A stretch of 64,000 nucleotides of DNA from positions 248,001 to 312,000 of the forward strand of contig JAVTVJ010000041.1 in NCBI GenBank assembly GCA_034509425.1, in the 5' to 3' direction. The notes under the pieces were generated by a model. It ran no database searches. It had not been told where the DNA came from and worked only from the letters and a program-made list of their open reading frames with translations. This DNA is from Eopsaltria australis (taxonomy: Eukaryota > Chordata > Aves > Passeriformes > Petroicidae). The stretch's first letter is position 1, and each line of letters starts with the position of its first letter. The translations under genes were made by a program, and so were the position numbers. Below are positions 13,378-27,800 of this stretch, piece by piece.

Positions 13378-16300
13378 AGGCTTATGAAGCAGCCCGGGCT
13401 GGGTCTGTGTGAGAGGGCAAAGCTGCTCCTCCCACCTCATCCCTACAGTGCCACACTTAATGTCCTTTGCTCAATAACGGGAGATGTTGGTGACCCTCCT
13501 GTGCCAGTCTCGTTCTTTCCAGCCAGCTGCTCTCCACTCTGATCAGAGGGAGGAAAGTTTTCAGCAACGAGATTCCCTCCCCCACCCTGACATTTAAGGT
13601 AAAATCTCCCTTTCCTCAGGCAAAAATACTTGTGCCTCGCCTTGTTGATAGGCACCAGGTAGCTTTCCCTTAATACATGAGCTACATGTTCTAGTCACCT
13701 TTTTTAAAAAACATATAGCAACATTTTATCATAGTTAATCTTCCTGAAACATGACTGTCTTGTTAAATATTATTCCTTTCATGCTACTGAAAAATATTTT
13801 ATTCAAAATATGACTTATTTAACAGCTAATATGTCTAGGTTACGATTTCCACAGTAGAAAGATTTTACCATTTATTTTTCTATCAATGTTCAGATATAAG
13901 TGGAAAAACTCCCCAAAGTTCCCCAAAACCCTAACCATAATTGCCTAACTCCAAGACCAACACAGTTTACAGTTTTGAGGAAAATCTGCCATGAAAAAAA
14001 AAATAGAACATGTATTGGAAAAGACAGAATTCAGTTAAAAGGTTGCCAGTGTACACATTTTGCTACTTGTTCATAAATGGTAATTTAATTTTCTGTTCTG
14101 TTTTGCTGACGTATTCCAAAAATCTCTATCAGAAGGTGCTCTGTTGACCTTACCCTTACTTGCTAAATTTTACAAGCACAGTGGTAGTCACTTCCCTTGA
14201 AAAAGATATTGTTGTGAGTAATCATTGCTGAGTGTAACCCCATCTATCCCATATGTGACAATAAAGCTGGCCTTTAAAATAAAATAAATGAAAAAGAAGA
14301 GGAGAGGGAGGGAACAAGAAAATAAAAAGACACTGATATTCTGAATCTCATCGTTCAGCAAAGGGGAACAACTTTTTTAACAATCCTACCCTCAAAACCC
14401 CACCTGCAGCTTGTTAAATAACTGCCTGATGAAGACACCACCCCCAAACCATCACAAGGATCCAGGTGTTGGCCATTTGTGCTAACGGTTTGTAAGTGAA
14501 TCCCATCAAAAGGGTGACTCAGCAGATTAAAACTGAGGTATTTGAAGAAGCTTGGGAAGGGGGACGCTGGAAATCCTCTCCTGCTAGAGCACATTTGCCC
14601 AGAAGGCTGCTAATTGCTGTGCAAAATTTCTCCGGAGATTTAGAAGGTGTTGGTAATTGGTGGAAAGATACTAATTTATTTTCCAGGGTGAGATGTCTTC
14701 TGAGGTGAGCAGTAAGTTTTATTTAACAGGAACAAAGATTAAGTAAAAGCTGGGAGGATGGGAGGGAGAGGCTCCTAGGAAAAGGTGATGTGATAACATT
14801 TTTATTGTTTTCCCTGCAAATAGGCAGGAAAGCTGTGCTAGTGATTTGCTGGAAATGCTTTAATGTCTCTTTCTGTGCACAGTTATCTTGTGAAGGTTGG
14901 TTTTTGTGTCCCAAGAGGCTGCAGAAGGGGTGTGTGCCTGTACCATTTCACATCAATCACTTGTCCTGTACAGAAAGTTGAAGTGTACTTACAGTTCTTT
15001 TTAGAGATGTCCTGAATGTTTATATGAAAAATTAAGACTAAATGCTATTCAGTTAAAGATATGTTTGGGGTGCATATTTCTGTATTCCTAAAATATGAAC
15101 TCATTAAATGAAGGTGGCAAACCAGCACAACCCTGTCGTAGAAGTATCTTCAGAGCTGCTTTGTTTTAGGCTGTCTTTCCTGAGGAGATCAATAATGGAT
15201 GGCTGACATAATTCTTTCACCACTCAGAAATGAGAAAGCCTAAATGCATTTCTTTAGGGCAGGCATGTTTTTCATCCTGAGCTGAAAAGCCTGTAATTGA
15301 GTGAGGTTTATAAGTGTGATTGCTATTGGTGTGTGTTCCAATCTGATGTGCCTCTGAAAGGTTCCACTGGCATTTACCTGACTCTTAGGAATGTTGACCT
15401 CATCTCCCAAGCTGGCCAGGATGTGAAATGTCTGTGCTGGGAGACACATATACAGAATAAATCTTAGAAGCATTGAGGTTCCGTTTATGATTGTGTTGGT
15501 AACTTCCTCAAAGTTTACTAGCTCTACCTAATTTGCATATACTATAAAAAGAAAGTAGAGCTGAGAACAGGGGCCCATCCCCTTGCAATATTGACTTGTA
15601 TTTGTATCTTCCTGGTGAAGTGACTGGAATGACTTATCAGGCTTCCCATTGGTAAGAACACAGGAAAACTGAAGGGTTTCTTCAACTGGCGTGTTCTACT
15701 GCTACTCACATGTCTAAGAATCAGGAGGAATGTGTACCTCTGAAATGGTGTGTCAGTATAGATATCCTTATAGCACAAGAATCTAAAGTGCAGTTCCTAT
15801 TATTTGTCAATACCAGCAGCTTTTAGGTCTCCAGTCATTTATACAAATGAAAATGTACCTGAAGTAAAGCAGCAGGAGCAAAGAACTACAGATTCAGTGT
15901 GAATCCAGAGTCATGACTGTACCCCAGATCCCTCTCTCATGGAAGCTCTCCTTTTAACCCCTCTAAATACCTTCCCTTTCTCCAGGAGGCCCCTGTGGCA
16001 CAGCTGGTCTGTGCTCTGGGCAGGTCGCTGACTGTGCTCCCACCAAACAGGCACTCACAGGGCCAGAGCACTTTCCAGGGCCAGGCAGACTTGCTGCTCT
16101 TGCCTGAGGGGGTTTTATTTCGTTTGGAAGGCTTTCTGTAGTATATTTACAACATATTCTCCAGAATTACTCAGGTGTAGGGAGGCATTATGGTGGCTGT
16201 AAGACAGACTGACACTGTTGAAGACTTTGTCCTATCTGCTGATTTTGCCCATCTTTTTAATCAGATTAACAGTCTGCTTTGCACCATGTGCATCCCAGAA

Positions 16301-16741
16301 GTTTCTTGGAAAAAAGCAACAAAATTCTGTAATTTAATGTATTACTGTTTTCATCTGTCATTTTGGAAGGCTGTGGGTAAGACAGATTGGTTTACAGCAC
16401 ATGTGAAATGGTGTTGAAATATGCATCACTGATGCACCAGGGTAATGCAGTTCTTTTCACAATTAATTGCCATTGCTGAGAGAAAGGTAAATGCAACTTT
16501 GATTAGCATTTTCGAGGGGCTGTTGGGCTTTTCTGTTGTTTGTGAAAGGAAGGTGTGATTCTGGGGGTGTCATGGGAGTCCTGGCTGATGTCACAGTGCT
16601 GGTTTATGTGGCTCAGAGGGGAGTGCCAGGTGCAAAATGATGCTGAGGGTCCTGTGGGTCCCAGCTGTCCCTGGCCAGGTGTTGCTGTGGGGTCTCTGTG
16701 GAGCACCTGGGGCTGCTCCATGTGGGACAGGGCTGGTTCCA

Positions 16742-16759
16742 GGTGGCTCTGGAGCCACC
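16742..16759. repeat. short perfect inverted repeat
   Basis: Arms GGTGGCTC and GAGCCACC (8 bp each) are separated by two bases, in the GC-rich patch. The loop is too short for a normal hairpin, so it is better seen as an interrupted palindrome. No function is inferred. Confidence 0.7.
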
Positions 16760-18677
16760 CCAGCACAGGGCACAGCTGAGCCCCTCAGCAGCACCGGTGG
16801 TGCCTCTGTGGGAGTGTGTTTAGAGGAGCAGAAAATGCTGGACAAATGCAGGAGGGGGGAGGAAAGGCAGGGAAAAAGCAGAAGGAACACCACTAAGGTG
16901 CATGCCATCACTGTGTGCTTCTGTGATTGAAGGTGATGTGTTGCTGTTAGTTGCACATATAGAACCTTATCTCCAGAAATAAAATAACCCCCTAAATGCT
17001 GTAAATCAGCACCACTTGTGAAATCCACAGTATGTCTTCTGTGCAGTGTGAACTCGGTTCTATTGGAAGCAGTATTCCCGTGTTTGTTTTGATACACAGT
17101 GGAAATAAAGTACTAGTTCTCTTACCCACAAATGTGCTATGTGTTTGTGAATTGAGTTTCAAACTCTTTTATCAACACTGATTGCTGCCTGGGGAAATGA
17201 TTCCAATATATCAAAGCCTGAGAGAAAAGAAAGCCAAGGGTAGCTGGATATTTCAAAGCAGAATAAAAAATGAGCATTAGAATTCATGACAAGTAAAAGC
17301 AATTTGTAGTACAGAGGTAGGCATTGTATTAAATAAATGCATTTAAAATATTGCATGTAAATGAAGTAGATGTCTGAATTTAAGAAGGAGGAACAAGTAC
17401 TCTGCATCAGTGCCTAATCAGGTATTTGTAAGTAGTAAGAGACTTAATTTAAAAATAGGATTACCTGTAATTCACTCTGAATACTTAAAATTTTTTTCTT
17501 TATCTGAATGAGTCACATTTAGTCCTATTGAGCAATATTTTATTCTTAAAGTAGGTTTCTTCATTTGCTCTACCTATAACACAAAATAGTATACAGTGCT
17601 AGATACAGTGGAAAATATTCCTAGCAGCCAGATATTTAGAGTCAGAAAAAGGGATATAGTTCACTTTCTTCATTATGATATGACAAGGACAGCCTCCTAG
17701 GAGGGGTGAAAAGTACTTTGAGTGCCAAACTGAATGACACCCACCATTTAGTTTTTTTCCTCAAGCATTTATTTTCAGCTCATGAGTACATCTATCGTGT
17801 GTTTTCCTGTTTTCTAATGGAGATGTGGCAATGTCATGAAAAGTCATTTCTGAACAACCTTAGTTCTCAGTGTGAATTAGATAATTTGGAACCATGAGTT
17901 AGTCTTATACAATGGTAAAACAGTTACAAATGAGGCAAAATACAGAAAAGTAATCCTTTATAAAAATAACTTAAATTAGTATATTTCTTGCAGAATTTTA
18001 GGATGTGACTAGACTACATTCCTGTTTTATTTTATACACTTTGGATGTTTAGAAGAACAAGAGCTAAATCTGGTTCTTTTAACATGTTGCATAATATGTG
18101 TTCACTTGCAAGGAAAATGCATCCTCTTTGAATACTTTTAGGATGTCTTTCATTTAAAAGACATTAGCTATTTGCAGATCTTAAGAGACAGGAACAGCTT
18201 CCACCATAATGTGGCTGATATTTGGGATATGTTCACAATTTTTATTAGATTCCAGTGTTGAACTTTATTTAGCTGAGAACCCTGGGGTTTACTTGGTGAC
18301 ATACAAAATGTGTGTACATGCCTGTGTGTGAGGTTTGAACAGGCAGCCACTTTCTCTTTTCAAACAAAGGACATCCAGAACAGCAACGTGAAGCATTGCA
18401 CTCAGTCCTGATTTCCAGGGTTCAAACCTCTGTATGAAATTGAGTTAATTTCAGTATTGCTCTCTAACATGGCTTTTCCATGTTTGTAAACTCTTTTCAG
18501 ACTGCTCAAAAAGCACACCTGTCAAAACTACACATTTTGGTGGCAAAAAATTTTGAAGCAGAAAATATTTTGTGATATGACTGATTCCCCAACTTTAAAG
18601 CCCTGCAACACAACGTGAGACACGCCAGCAATACAATACTTTGCAAGTTGATTTCAATCAACCTGTACAACACATAA

Positions 18678-18690
18678 TTTTTTTTTTTTT
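18678..18690. repeat. poly(T) run
   Basis: Thirteen consecutive T, flanked by AT-rich unique sequence. Confidence 0.85.
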
Positions 18691-19191
18691 AATAATTTAA
18701 AATTCCCTCTCAGTAATTCTGAAAGGTTTTATTGTAGCAGTGTGAAAGTACAGATGTCTTAACTGCCTTGAAAAAAAGAGCAAAGTATGGCAGACTCAGG
18801 TGCTATTTCAGTCAATATGGCAGTGATCCTGTGGGCCTCAAACTCTCTGTTTAATGCATAAAAAATACAAATAAAATCATTAAGCATTGACATTTAAAAA
18901 GAAGTGTTGGTAACTGAAACATGAAGCAGTACAGTCAGATATATGGATGAAGCTGTGTGATGCTATGAGTTCAGTGTGTCCTGGGGAACCTGTTCTGCCT
19001 GTCCTGCTGTGTTAATGCTTGAGTTGTAAAGCTGAAAACATTCAGTATCTTATTCCAATCATCATTTCATCCTCAGACACTCTTATAAACACAGCTCATC
19101 TGTTACCTGGACTTTACCATTTTGTCTGGTCTTGATTTAATACATGTTTTTAGGGCACATGGCACTCATTTGTGAATATTCTCTTTTTCAG

Positions 19192-19282
19192 ATGAACAGC
19201 AAGTTGACAACAAGTTTGTGGTGGAAGTTAAAACACTTTAAAGGACATATAATCTGCTGTGCTTTTCAAAATCCCCAAATAG
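19192..19282 (+). other. exon-like segment (weak)
   Basis: A pyrimidine-rich acceptor (TTCTCTTTTTCAG) ends at 19191. A good donor (AG then GTAAGA) follows 91 bp later. One frame is open through the segment and begins with ATG immediately after the acceptor, but the predicted peptide resembles nothing I know. Splice-like pairs at this spacing arise by chance in a window of this size. It could be a non-coding RNA exon or nothing. Confidence 0.15.
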
Positions 19283-21813
19283 GTAAGATACAATCAAATT
19301 TTTATTCTAGATTCAGTTTTGCCAGTCAGGCACCATTATAATTTGACAGGCATGATGTGATACAATGAAATCTGAATGACATAACCTACTGTGACATATC
19401 TGATAGGCCAATGGAGAAATTTAATAAACATTTCCAATAAGTTTGCTGTACTTGGCCTATCGTGTCCCCAGCCATGCCCCAGTGTTCTGTCAATCTTTAG
19501 GTCAGCTATTTGTTCTTAAAAATGTAGCAGTTTGCTTATTCATGAGAAGTTCCATAGGTGTTTCCATGTACCCTTCCTGGGTATTCTGGATCTGAATAAT
19601 ATTGCAGCTGCATAATTATTCCAACGTAGGCACCTGTAAATCATTGGACATGGACAGTAGAGAAGCTGCTGAATATATGGAATCACTTAACCTACTTACA
19701 TATAATTTGCCTAGCACAAATATACTGTGTTGTGGCTAGCTATGACCTAGTTGGCTTCTTTCTGAAGTTCTTAGGTGTTGAAAAAAAAGAAGCAAAGACA
19801 CAGCTCCAGGGTTTCTCTCCTATAATTTATCATGACAGCGGCTTACTCAAAGAATTAAAAGCAAGGTATCTCCTCATCTGCTCCTTTGGATTTACATTCC
19901 TGCTGCCATGAGAGGATTCACTTAGAATTCAATGAAAACCAGTTGGTGCAGCTAAACTCCCAAACCTCCTGAAGTGGCATTTAATACATAAAATTAACAG
20001 AACATAAAATTCTTTTAAAAAGAATTCTTCACACTAACCCTTCAGCCAGATATCTGTTATGCCTTGGCTCCTTTTCTAACTACTTAAAATTAATGATTTG
20101 GAATCCAGAGTTTTTATGTTTCTGGAGTCATCTAATCCTTGTGATTTCAGTGGGAATTGGCAGGCTCACAAATGTAGCTCATAATTAGAATATATTTATC
20201 ATATCTGCATTACCTTTTTATTTATTATCACAAAGTATTTGTAAATATTATTTCTAAGAACTTTATCTAAAAACCTTGTAAACAATTCAATTATTTTAAA
20301 CAACAAACAATGTGATTTACAGCACTTATGAAAGAATTACTTTTACAGCCTGAGACAAAACTGCAACATGGTCTATTCCAAACTAGCCCATGTAAATCTT
20401 TGCTAAAAATTGACTGGGCTGTGGAATCCAGAAAGCAATTTTCATGTATTACTTGCTTTTCCACTTGAAATATGGACTAAGGAATCAGTATAAATTCATT
20501 TAATGTACTTATGTCATTTTCTCCCCCAAAAAATTTGTGTATGTAAGGCACTGTCAAAAATGTCACAGCAAAGTATGACATGAATACACCAGGTTGTTCT
20601 GTAAAAATAAGAAACTCTTCTCTCCATGTGATTCCAACTTTGAAGGTGACTTATGTTTTCAAAATAAGTGTCCACAGAGTCACTCTGCATTCGTATTTCA
20701 TTTGAAATTCTTGCCCTTTATTATGGAATTACTTCACTGATGAAGGGCATTCGAACAGCTAAAGTCCTGGAATGTGCTGGTTAAAGACAGGAATAAGCTG
20801 CACCTGCTCCTGTATAGTAAGAACACTGCAATGGTTCAGCCTCCCAAGCCTGACATACCTGGAATATCAAACCTCCCTGCTCGTCTCTGCACAGACCAGG
20901 GACAGCAGAGGTGAGCACTGTCACCTTTATTGCAAGTAGCCAGATGGTCCTGTTATTTCAGTCTCCTGAATAGATAATAGGTAGCTCAGGAAAGAAGTTC
21001 TTATTGTCAGCTGAGATGTACTAGTTTCTAGACACAGAATATCACTGCTTAAATCTGTTCTTATTGTGGTACTTGCTATCTAAAATAATTTTCTTAGACT
21101 AGATTATAGAAGCTAAGTGTAAATAGAAATATTGCACGGTATTGAATCATGGGAATACTAATAGTCTATGTTTTTTCAGCAAATAAGCCTCGGGTACAAA
21201 TGTGATCTAGTATTATATTTAATGTAGCTATTTGTTGTTATAAAGCGTTTCTGAGGTATTTTAGTTGATAAGCAAGCTGTGCATTAAATTTCAGTAAATT
21301 TGACATATAATTTTGTAGGGAAGAAGTAAAGACAGAATGCAGGTAACAATGGGCTCCAAAAGAGATTTGGGGATATATGTTGCTAATGAATACAAATCTT
21401 TGTAGGTTATATTGAATGGTCACATTCAGCAAGTCCAAAAATATTTTATTTTGAAATCTGTAGCTGTATTCATCTGTTTCAAATCTCTAGCTGTGTTTTT
21501 GTCCATTTTCTATCTATCTGTTCTCTGTTGTACTGTTTCTATGGCTTAGCCCCATGAGGATATCCAGAGGCAGTGCTGTGGCAGACCTTGCTGAAACCTC
21601 TACCAGCTCACTGATGCTCATTTGTTTTAATTTCTTCTCTCTTCTTTCTTCCTCTCACCTTTCAAACCTTTGTTCAACAAACAGCCCAGAGATGCCTTGC
21701 TAGTTACTTTGCATTAGATGTGCTGACTACCATCAAAATGAAAAAGTGGTTTCTACCAAAAAGGAGTTATGGGAGTGAAATGAGGATTTACATGGTTGAG
21801 AATAAGCCAAATT

Positions 21814-21885
21814 CATAGAATGGATTGGCTTGGAAGGGATCTTAAAGATCATTTAGTTCCACTCCCTGTCATGGACATTCATTCT
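21814..21885 (-). mobile_element. CR1 LINE, 3'-terminal fragment
   Basis: Read on the + strand it begins with CATAGAAT, the complement of the ATTCTATG octamer that ends CR1 elements. It continues with the familiar 3'-region text (GGCTTGGAAGGGATCTTAAA, then AGATCATTTAGTTCCACTCC). The element therefore lies on the minus strand with its 3' end at the left. The match fades after about 70 bp; degraded sequence may continue to about 21.99 kb. Severe 5' truncation is normal for CR1. The fragment is non-functional. Confidence 0.8.
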
Positions 21886-24800
21886 GAAAGTAGCTTCGTT
21901 AAAGCTGCCCACTTCTTGAGCTGCTTAGTTCCAAACTCCTTTACTCATCAAGACAGACAGTTTTGCAGTGCTGTTTTCATGAATGGAAACCTCTTGAAAA
22001 CACACTTAAGGTGGACTAATCCTACAGCAAGATGTTTAATTTTATGCATATAGTAATGCAATACCTCAGAGGCTAATTGTGCTTTGGAGCTACTCTGTCT
22101 GAAAGGAGACACTCACTGACTGGGATGATGGGAAAATTGCACAATGCAGAAGGATTTGCTGTAGTTCAGAAGCAAATCCAGTATTATTGCCACTGGCAAC
22201 AGACTTGAGACACTTGTGAGAGAAATGTATAGCTTCCCATCATTCCAAGAACAGATTTGTGCTCATACAGCTGAATTGTACTTTGGGTATGCTCCCTCTC
22301 CTTTTTTTTCACCCCAGAAGGAAAATACATGTAATATTTCACGCATTGCATGTATTTCCTTTGCTGAGGAAAGTATTTCCCACTCTTCTGTGGAAAATTC
22401 AGTGAATTTGCAATAGAATGAATCCTTGGTAACAATGAATTGCTTATATGTTTTTTCCCAGATTTGCTAAGGGTTTGTCAGTGCTAAGGGTTTGTTCTGA
22501 TTATACTTAATATGTGTAGTCCTGGTGAAAAGGTACTATGTTAAAGGTGATTTATACCTCTAGAGAACTCGTCTTGCCTTGGAAGTACAAACTTTGGTTA
22601 CTCAGCAGAATTTATGCAATTGTTGCAAGCCTCATCTTCAAGTGTCTGCATTTACACTGTACTTGCTACACTGCCCTGGTATGGTTGTAAGAGGAGCTAC
22701 CTCTTTTCCCCCATCCAGCCTCAATATAAACAAGATCTAAGTTGCGAATGTGATAATTAATTATACATTACAATTCATTAAATATTCTTAATTCTGGTGG
22801 GGGAACAAATGAAATTCATCATTAGCAATTGAGTTTTAGAGTGAGTGTGTGTGGGTGCATGGGAATATGGATGCTAGAAGAAATGTATGCAGATTAAATC
22901 CATTAGTAATTTTTTGCACACCTCATTAGGCAAAATATCAAATCCTACTTAGCTCTTCTACTGCTCTCATTAAACAATTTAAACTATAGTGCTCCATGTC
23001 ATGGAAAGAAAAAACAGTCCCTGGTGGAGTGTCCCACAAGTCAAGTCTCAATTCACAGCTGTCATTCCAGCTCCTTGGGCTCATCATGTTGCCTCCCTGT
23101 ACTGTGGCATTGCTCAGTCTGCTGAGAGCCAGCCTGGCTATTCTAGAGGGGCTCTCTGGAAAGCAAGTGGCTTCTACTTCTTGTCACAGCACTGTCCAGG
23201 CTCTCTAGCACTGTAAGTGGCTTAAAAACTGTGTGCAACTCTATTGTATGTTGAAAATACTTCCCAGTGATGATTGCAAAAAGTTGCCCTGTTGTTCCCC
23301 TTGTCAGAAAATACGGAGTTATCAGACAATTGAAGTCTGTTTTCTGAGGATGTCACCCTTGTTAGACTTTTTTATGGAATACTTTATTAGGTTGATGTTG
23401 GAATATCTGGTGTGGCTACAACTGGGTCAGAGGCTGTGGGTTAATCATCACTTTAAGTCAGTTTAAGCCAATTGCATTGCTTTGGGAAGTGTTCCCACCC
23501 TGCCCTGACCCCAGCAGCTCATTCCTGTCCTCCTTCATGTGCTTTTGCTGGCACAGAAATGGACAAGAAAGGGGGGCACATTGGCTTAAAATTATCCAGG
23601 CAAAATAGGGCTGAGTTAATTTTGATACAGTTAGGTTTGCTGGGCTGGCTCACCACCTAACCTTGCAAATACTCCATCATAAAAGAAGGAAAGAAAGTAC
23701 AGGCTGAGGTTGGAGAGAGGAAGGACACAAAAGTGCTTCTTTTAACTGTACTTATAGCAGTTAAGGTTTCCATAATACTGTGGCAATAATGTAGTCAGCA
23801 GTTCAAAGGAAGCTCTATAATGCAAAGTTGAACAAAAGTAGGTGGAAAACTTTAAAGGGAGTTTGATTGCAAGAATTTGTCACTTTTTGCAGGGAAAGAA
23901 ATAGGGTTTCCTCTTGTTAATTCATTTACACACAGCAAGAGGTATGAAAGAAAGTACAAGCTAATATTATAACAGTCTATTCTAAGTGAAATTCTAAAAA
24001 GTATGGAAAGACTTTCCTTAATCCTTTCTCTTCCTGTTATTTGACTACTCTTTCTGATTTTGAGACTGAAAAGTGTTAAATATCTTTCATTCCATGCCCA
24101 AACCATTTTGTGCAATGCAAGCTTGCACAGTTTAAAAGCATAAGGCTCTCTTAACTAGAAGACAACAGGGTGAGAGGAAAAATTCTCAGCTGAGTACTCA
24201 AGGTTGTGGCCCAATTAACTTTTCTTTCTTATTTATGAGTGAAAATGCAGTAGAGTCAGAAAACAGTAACAAAGGCACTTACTTCCTCTCCATGTACAGC
24301 ATTAGAGCAGTATTTAACTTTCAAACTAGGTTAACAGTATTTTTAGCTTCTGTCCTCTCCTTACTTCTTGCAGATGCCAGAGCAGGTAGACTTTCCATTT
24401 TTACCTCACACTGGAAGCAGCAGTGTATAAGAGAAGAGCTGAATTCTTGTGGTGCCACATGTAGTGTTCTTTGCTGCCTTTGATCATTTGTCATTTTGAT
24501 CATTACAGTTTGAACAAAGTAGTTAATTGATCCTTTCTCATTGCCTCCTTCACGTCCTGCCTGCCATCAGCTTTGGTTAATTTCCTTTCTATTCAAAAAT
24601 GTACAGGAAATAGTGCTGCAGGTCTTAGCACAAGTGGGTGTGCCTGGCATTCTGCTGTGAAAGGAGCGTTCCTGGCAGCAGCTGGCACCTTGCTCACTTG
24701 GTCAGGAGTGCTTTGGATCTTCACCAGGATGTCTCTTGTACCTCATTTCCTTTCTTTAGCCAGTAGGTGCATCTCACATGCTGAGAAGGGCCAGAAAAAG

Positions 24801-27800
24801 GAATTGGCAAACAGGAAGATTTTGAACAAAGACTCCTGAACCCTATATCCTCTGTTCCGTCCCACAAAAGCAGATCTCATGTGGGATTTATAAAAGTGGC
24901 CAAGTAGAGGTTTGTGCTCTTATTGGCTTTGTGGAGACTTAAGAGGGTTATGGTTCCCGGGTATCCTGGTGAAACTGGGACAGTCTGGACAAAGTGGCAG
25001 CAATTCCTGTAATTCTGTATGAGTACAGCTTGTACTGTCCTCACCCCACACGAGGGAAAGGGGCTGCTGGCTTCTGACACTGTGGGTCACTGGCACATGG
25101 GCCCTCTGAAGTGATCTAAAGAATGGAGTTTAACCTTCTAAACAGAAAATCTGGTTTTATTGTTTTTCTTCTGTGTCATCTGGGCAATCCAAACAGGGTT
25201 AGAATCTCCCTCAGCTGTTGTATGCTCTCTAGTTTCCCTGGCCTTGCCAAAGGAAGGGAGTTCTGTCAGATGATGGCAAATGGGCAAGTACTCATGGCAC
25301 AGAACAGGCCCTCAATTGCACAATCTGGGGATGGGAAAGGAGAGAGGAGGAAGAAGTAATCTCACTTTGTGTCAGGATTGCCTTTTCTCCCACACCATAA
25401 CCCATTCCAAATCCCTTTGTTAAACTGTGAATACATAGTATGCTAAGCAAATAATTTCTCCTATTATACTTTACATGCAATTCTTCAAATTCAAAGGTCA
25501 CCAGTCAGACATGTAAAATGACTTCATGAACGACTTCAGCTCGTTAATCATGCCTCAGTATAGCAGTGCTCTCCTCTGTTCATTAGAATAACATTCTTTG
25601 CTCTTTATGGCAAACCATCATTATAATACAGAACAAGGACAACAGAGTGTGAAAGACTTTTTTTAATGAGACTTCATAGCTGCTCATGGTGGGACTCCTC
25701 ATCCTGTTTGCTCTTGAAAGAGCTGTCTGACAAAGGTTCAGGATTTTACCTGATGAAGAGAGCCAGAAAGAGTTTCACAGAGAAAACTGTCAATGAGCTT
25801 ACAGAAAACTGCATAAACTTGGCTGCCCTATCGGCTGAGCTGTCAGTCTTCAAACAAATGCAGAGAGAAAATCTTTAATTGTACTCACCACACACAAGAC
25901 ATTTTATGCGGTATCATTGTCATATGCAGCTGTTCTTAATTCACAGAGAAAAAGCAGCAGTTCAAGATCCCCAGGATCTTGAGTGGACTCTGGATTTAAT
26001 AAGGAGAAATTCAGTACTTTGATAATTACTAGTTACTGAGGAAAATAAACTGTTAATCAGAACCTTGAACACTCAGTAGCATCATCAATGCTCTTGCTGT
26101 TATTTTAGTCCTTAACTTGGATATACCAAGGAAATGGAATCACTGCAATAGTGCTGGACTCAGACATCTAATTTAAATCTCTCTTAATAAATATTTTAAG
26201 GGATGTTAATAATATTTTAGACTCTTTCTTCTTTAGCTAGAATAATGAAATTGCAAAAATGGCTTATAAAGTTTTGTAGATATTCATTTTTAATTAAAAT
26301 GTTCTTCCCTGTTTTCCCTCAGGAGTGGAGCGACCTTAAGCACTAGAAAAGGATACCAAGGTTCCTCCGAAAGAGTATCAGTCTGATTATTGCCCACATT
26401 CATTTCCTGTCTGAGGCCAGTCCAGGTGCTCCCCCCAAAAAATAAATACTTACAAATCCAGGCTCTAATCTTGTTCTCATGACAAATTTTCAACTTCCTT
26501 TGAAGGCAAATGCGGTTTTAATTCATATGGGAGGCAGCATCAGAACAGTTCTGCAATATGCAGATAGAGGAGTAATAATGATGAGATATACTTATTTTAT
26601 TGCCAGCCTCAAGAGATAAAATTGAACTTTACAATCAATGGGTTTGTGAGGTGTTTGAAAATGATTGTTGTTCTTTCCCCTAGCCATCTGTTTGTTTTTT
26701 ATTACCCATCTCCACTGTTTTTTATATACTATAGATGTTATTTTTGCAATGTACCTTTCATCTCCTATATATTGATTAATTTTTACATGTAATTTCCTAG
26801 TACTTTTTTCTTCATCCCTGTGTCTGTTTCATACCTGTTAACTCAGTATGTACCCCTAGTTATGAGATCCTGAAGCAGATTTTGCCCTAGGCTTCATCAG
26901 CTTTCTCCCCAGCTTTGCTGCTATTTTGTCCCTGCAACTCCTTTGAAGTTTTGTATGTCCATCTTTTTCTTCCTCACTGGCCAAGGTCTCTTTCACATGG
27001 GTCCTGCATGGGCCAAAAGTAAAAAATTGGGTTTTTTCAAGCCTGGAGAGAGGAAGAGGCACTATTCTTTGCTCCCCTAAATATTTCTGCCATTGCTGGG
27101 TGAAGCAACAGAGGTACTGAAATAAAATGAGCTGTTCAAAGTATAAAGTATGGTTACTAAAATGTTCATGAGGTGCTTTCTTCAGCTGCTCTCTTCTCCA
27201 AATCATCAGGCTTCTTTTTGCTGCATCTCTCAGTCTATTTTCCATCTTTCTCTCTGATAGGCCAAGAAAAGGCTCTTTTTTCCTTGTAATCTCCAGTCCT
27301 CTTTCCCTTGTGTTGCTCTGATCTGCTTTGTCAAGTGATCAAAGTCCCTGTACAGGTGAGCTGTTGCTTAGTTACCACCTGCTTGGAATTCACTCTTGAA
27401 AAATTGCTTTGTCTTGAGAAGTAGCCATGTCTTTGTTCCTTGGTGCTCCATTTAAATGGATGATCAAAGTTTATCAGCCTGCTCTATTAGCACTGTGTTC
27501 TGTGCAAAACTTTTTCTTGTCACTTCTATGGATTTTAGGTCAATCTGGAGAAGAGAGATGGAAGAGAAGGCAAGAATGCTCTGCAGTTTAGAGGGAATGT
27601 TGCCAGAAAGGAATTTTGCAGGGAAACAAAGCACATAGTCTCCAGCACCAAACAGTCTGAACATAGCCAAATAAATCCAAAAGACAACAAAGATATTTTA
27701 GTGTTGGGTGGCTGCTGACTCTCTAAGGGGAGAGGTGAAGAGCAATGACTGCATTGCATGGGAATTTCTTTTGGGAAGTGCAGGAGCCTGGGGGAGGTGA

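Larger units (their letters stand above)
13381..21813. other. non-coding DNA with GC-richer patches
   Basis: No gene is supported. GC-richer patches occur at about 13.4-13.6, 15.95-16.1 and 16.56-16.87 kb, and the rest is AT-rich. The longest open frame of the window (168 codons on -, 16591-17097) runs through one such patch. Its translation changes abruptly from unremarkable to proline/alanine/histidine-rich where the GC rises, and it matches nothing I recognise. It is probably open only because GC-rich DNA has few stop codons. A T13 run lies at 18678-18690. Confidence 0.55.

Noticed and set aside
15531..15550. Octamer (ATTTGCAT) four bases before a TATA-like sequence (TATAAAAA), promoter-like
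   Set aside because: The spacing is too short for the known octamer/TATA promoters, and no transcript-like sequence follows.
16591..17097. 168-codon open frame on the minus strand, the longest in the window
   Set aside because: It crosses a GC-rich patch where stops are rare. The translation has no domain and changes composition abruptly with GC, and several overlapping frames are also open there.
18415..18436. tRNA-like arm sequence (GGGTTCAAACCTC)
   Set aside because: No acceptor stem, A box or anticodon arm could be placed around it.
26856..27245. 129-codon minus-strand frame with a charged translation
   Set aside because: No known family, no flanking splice or promoter signal recognised, and the length is within chance expectation for the window.
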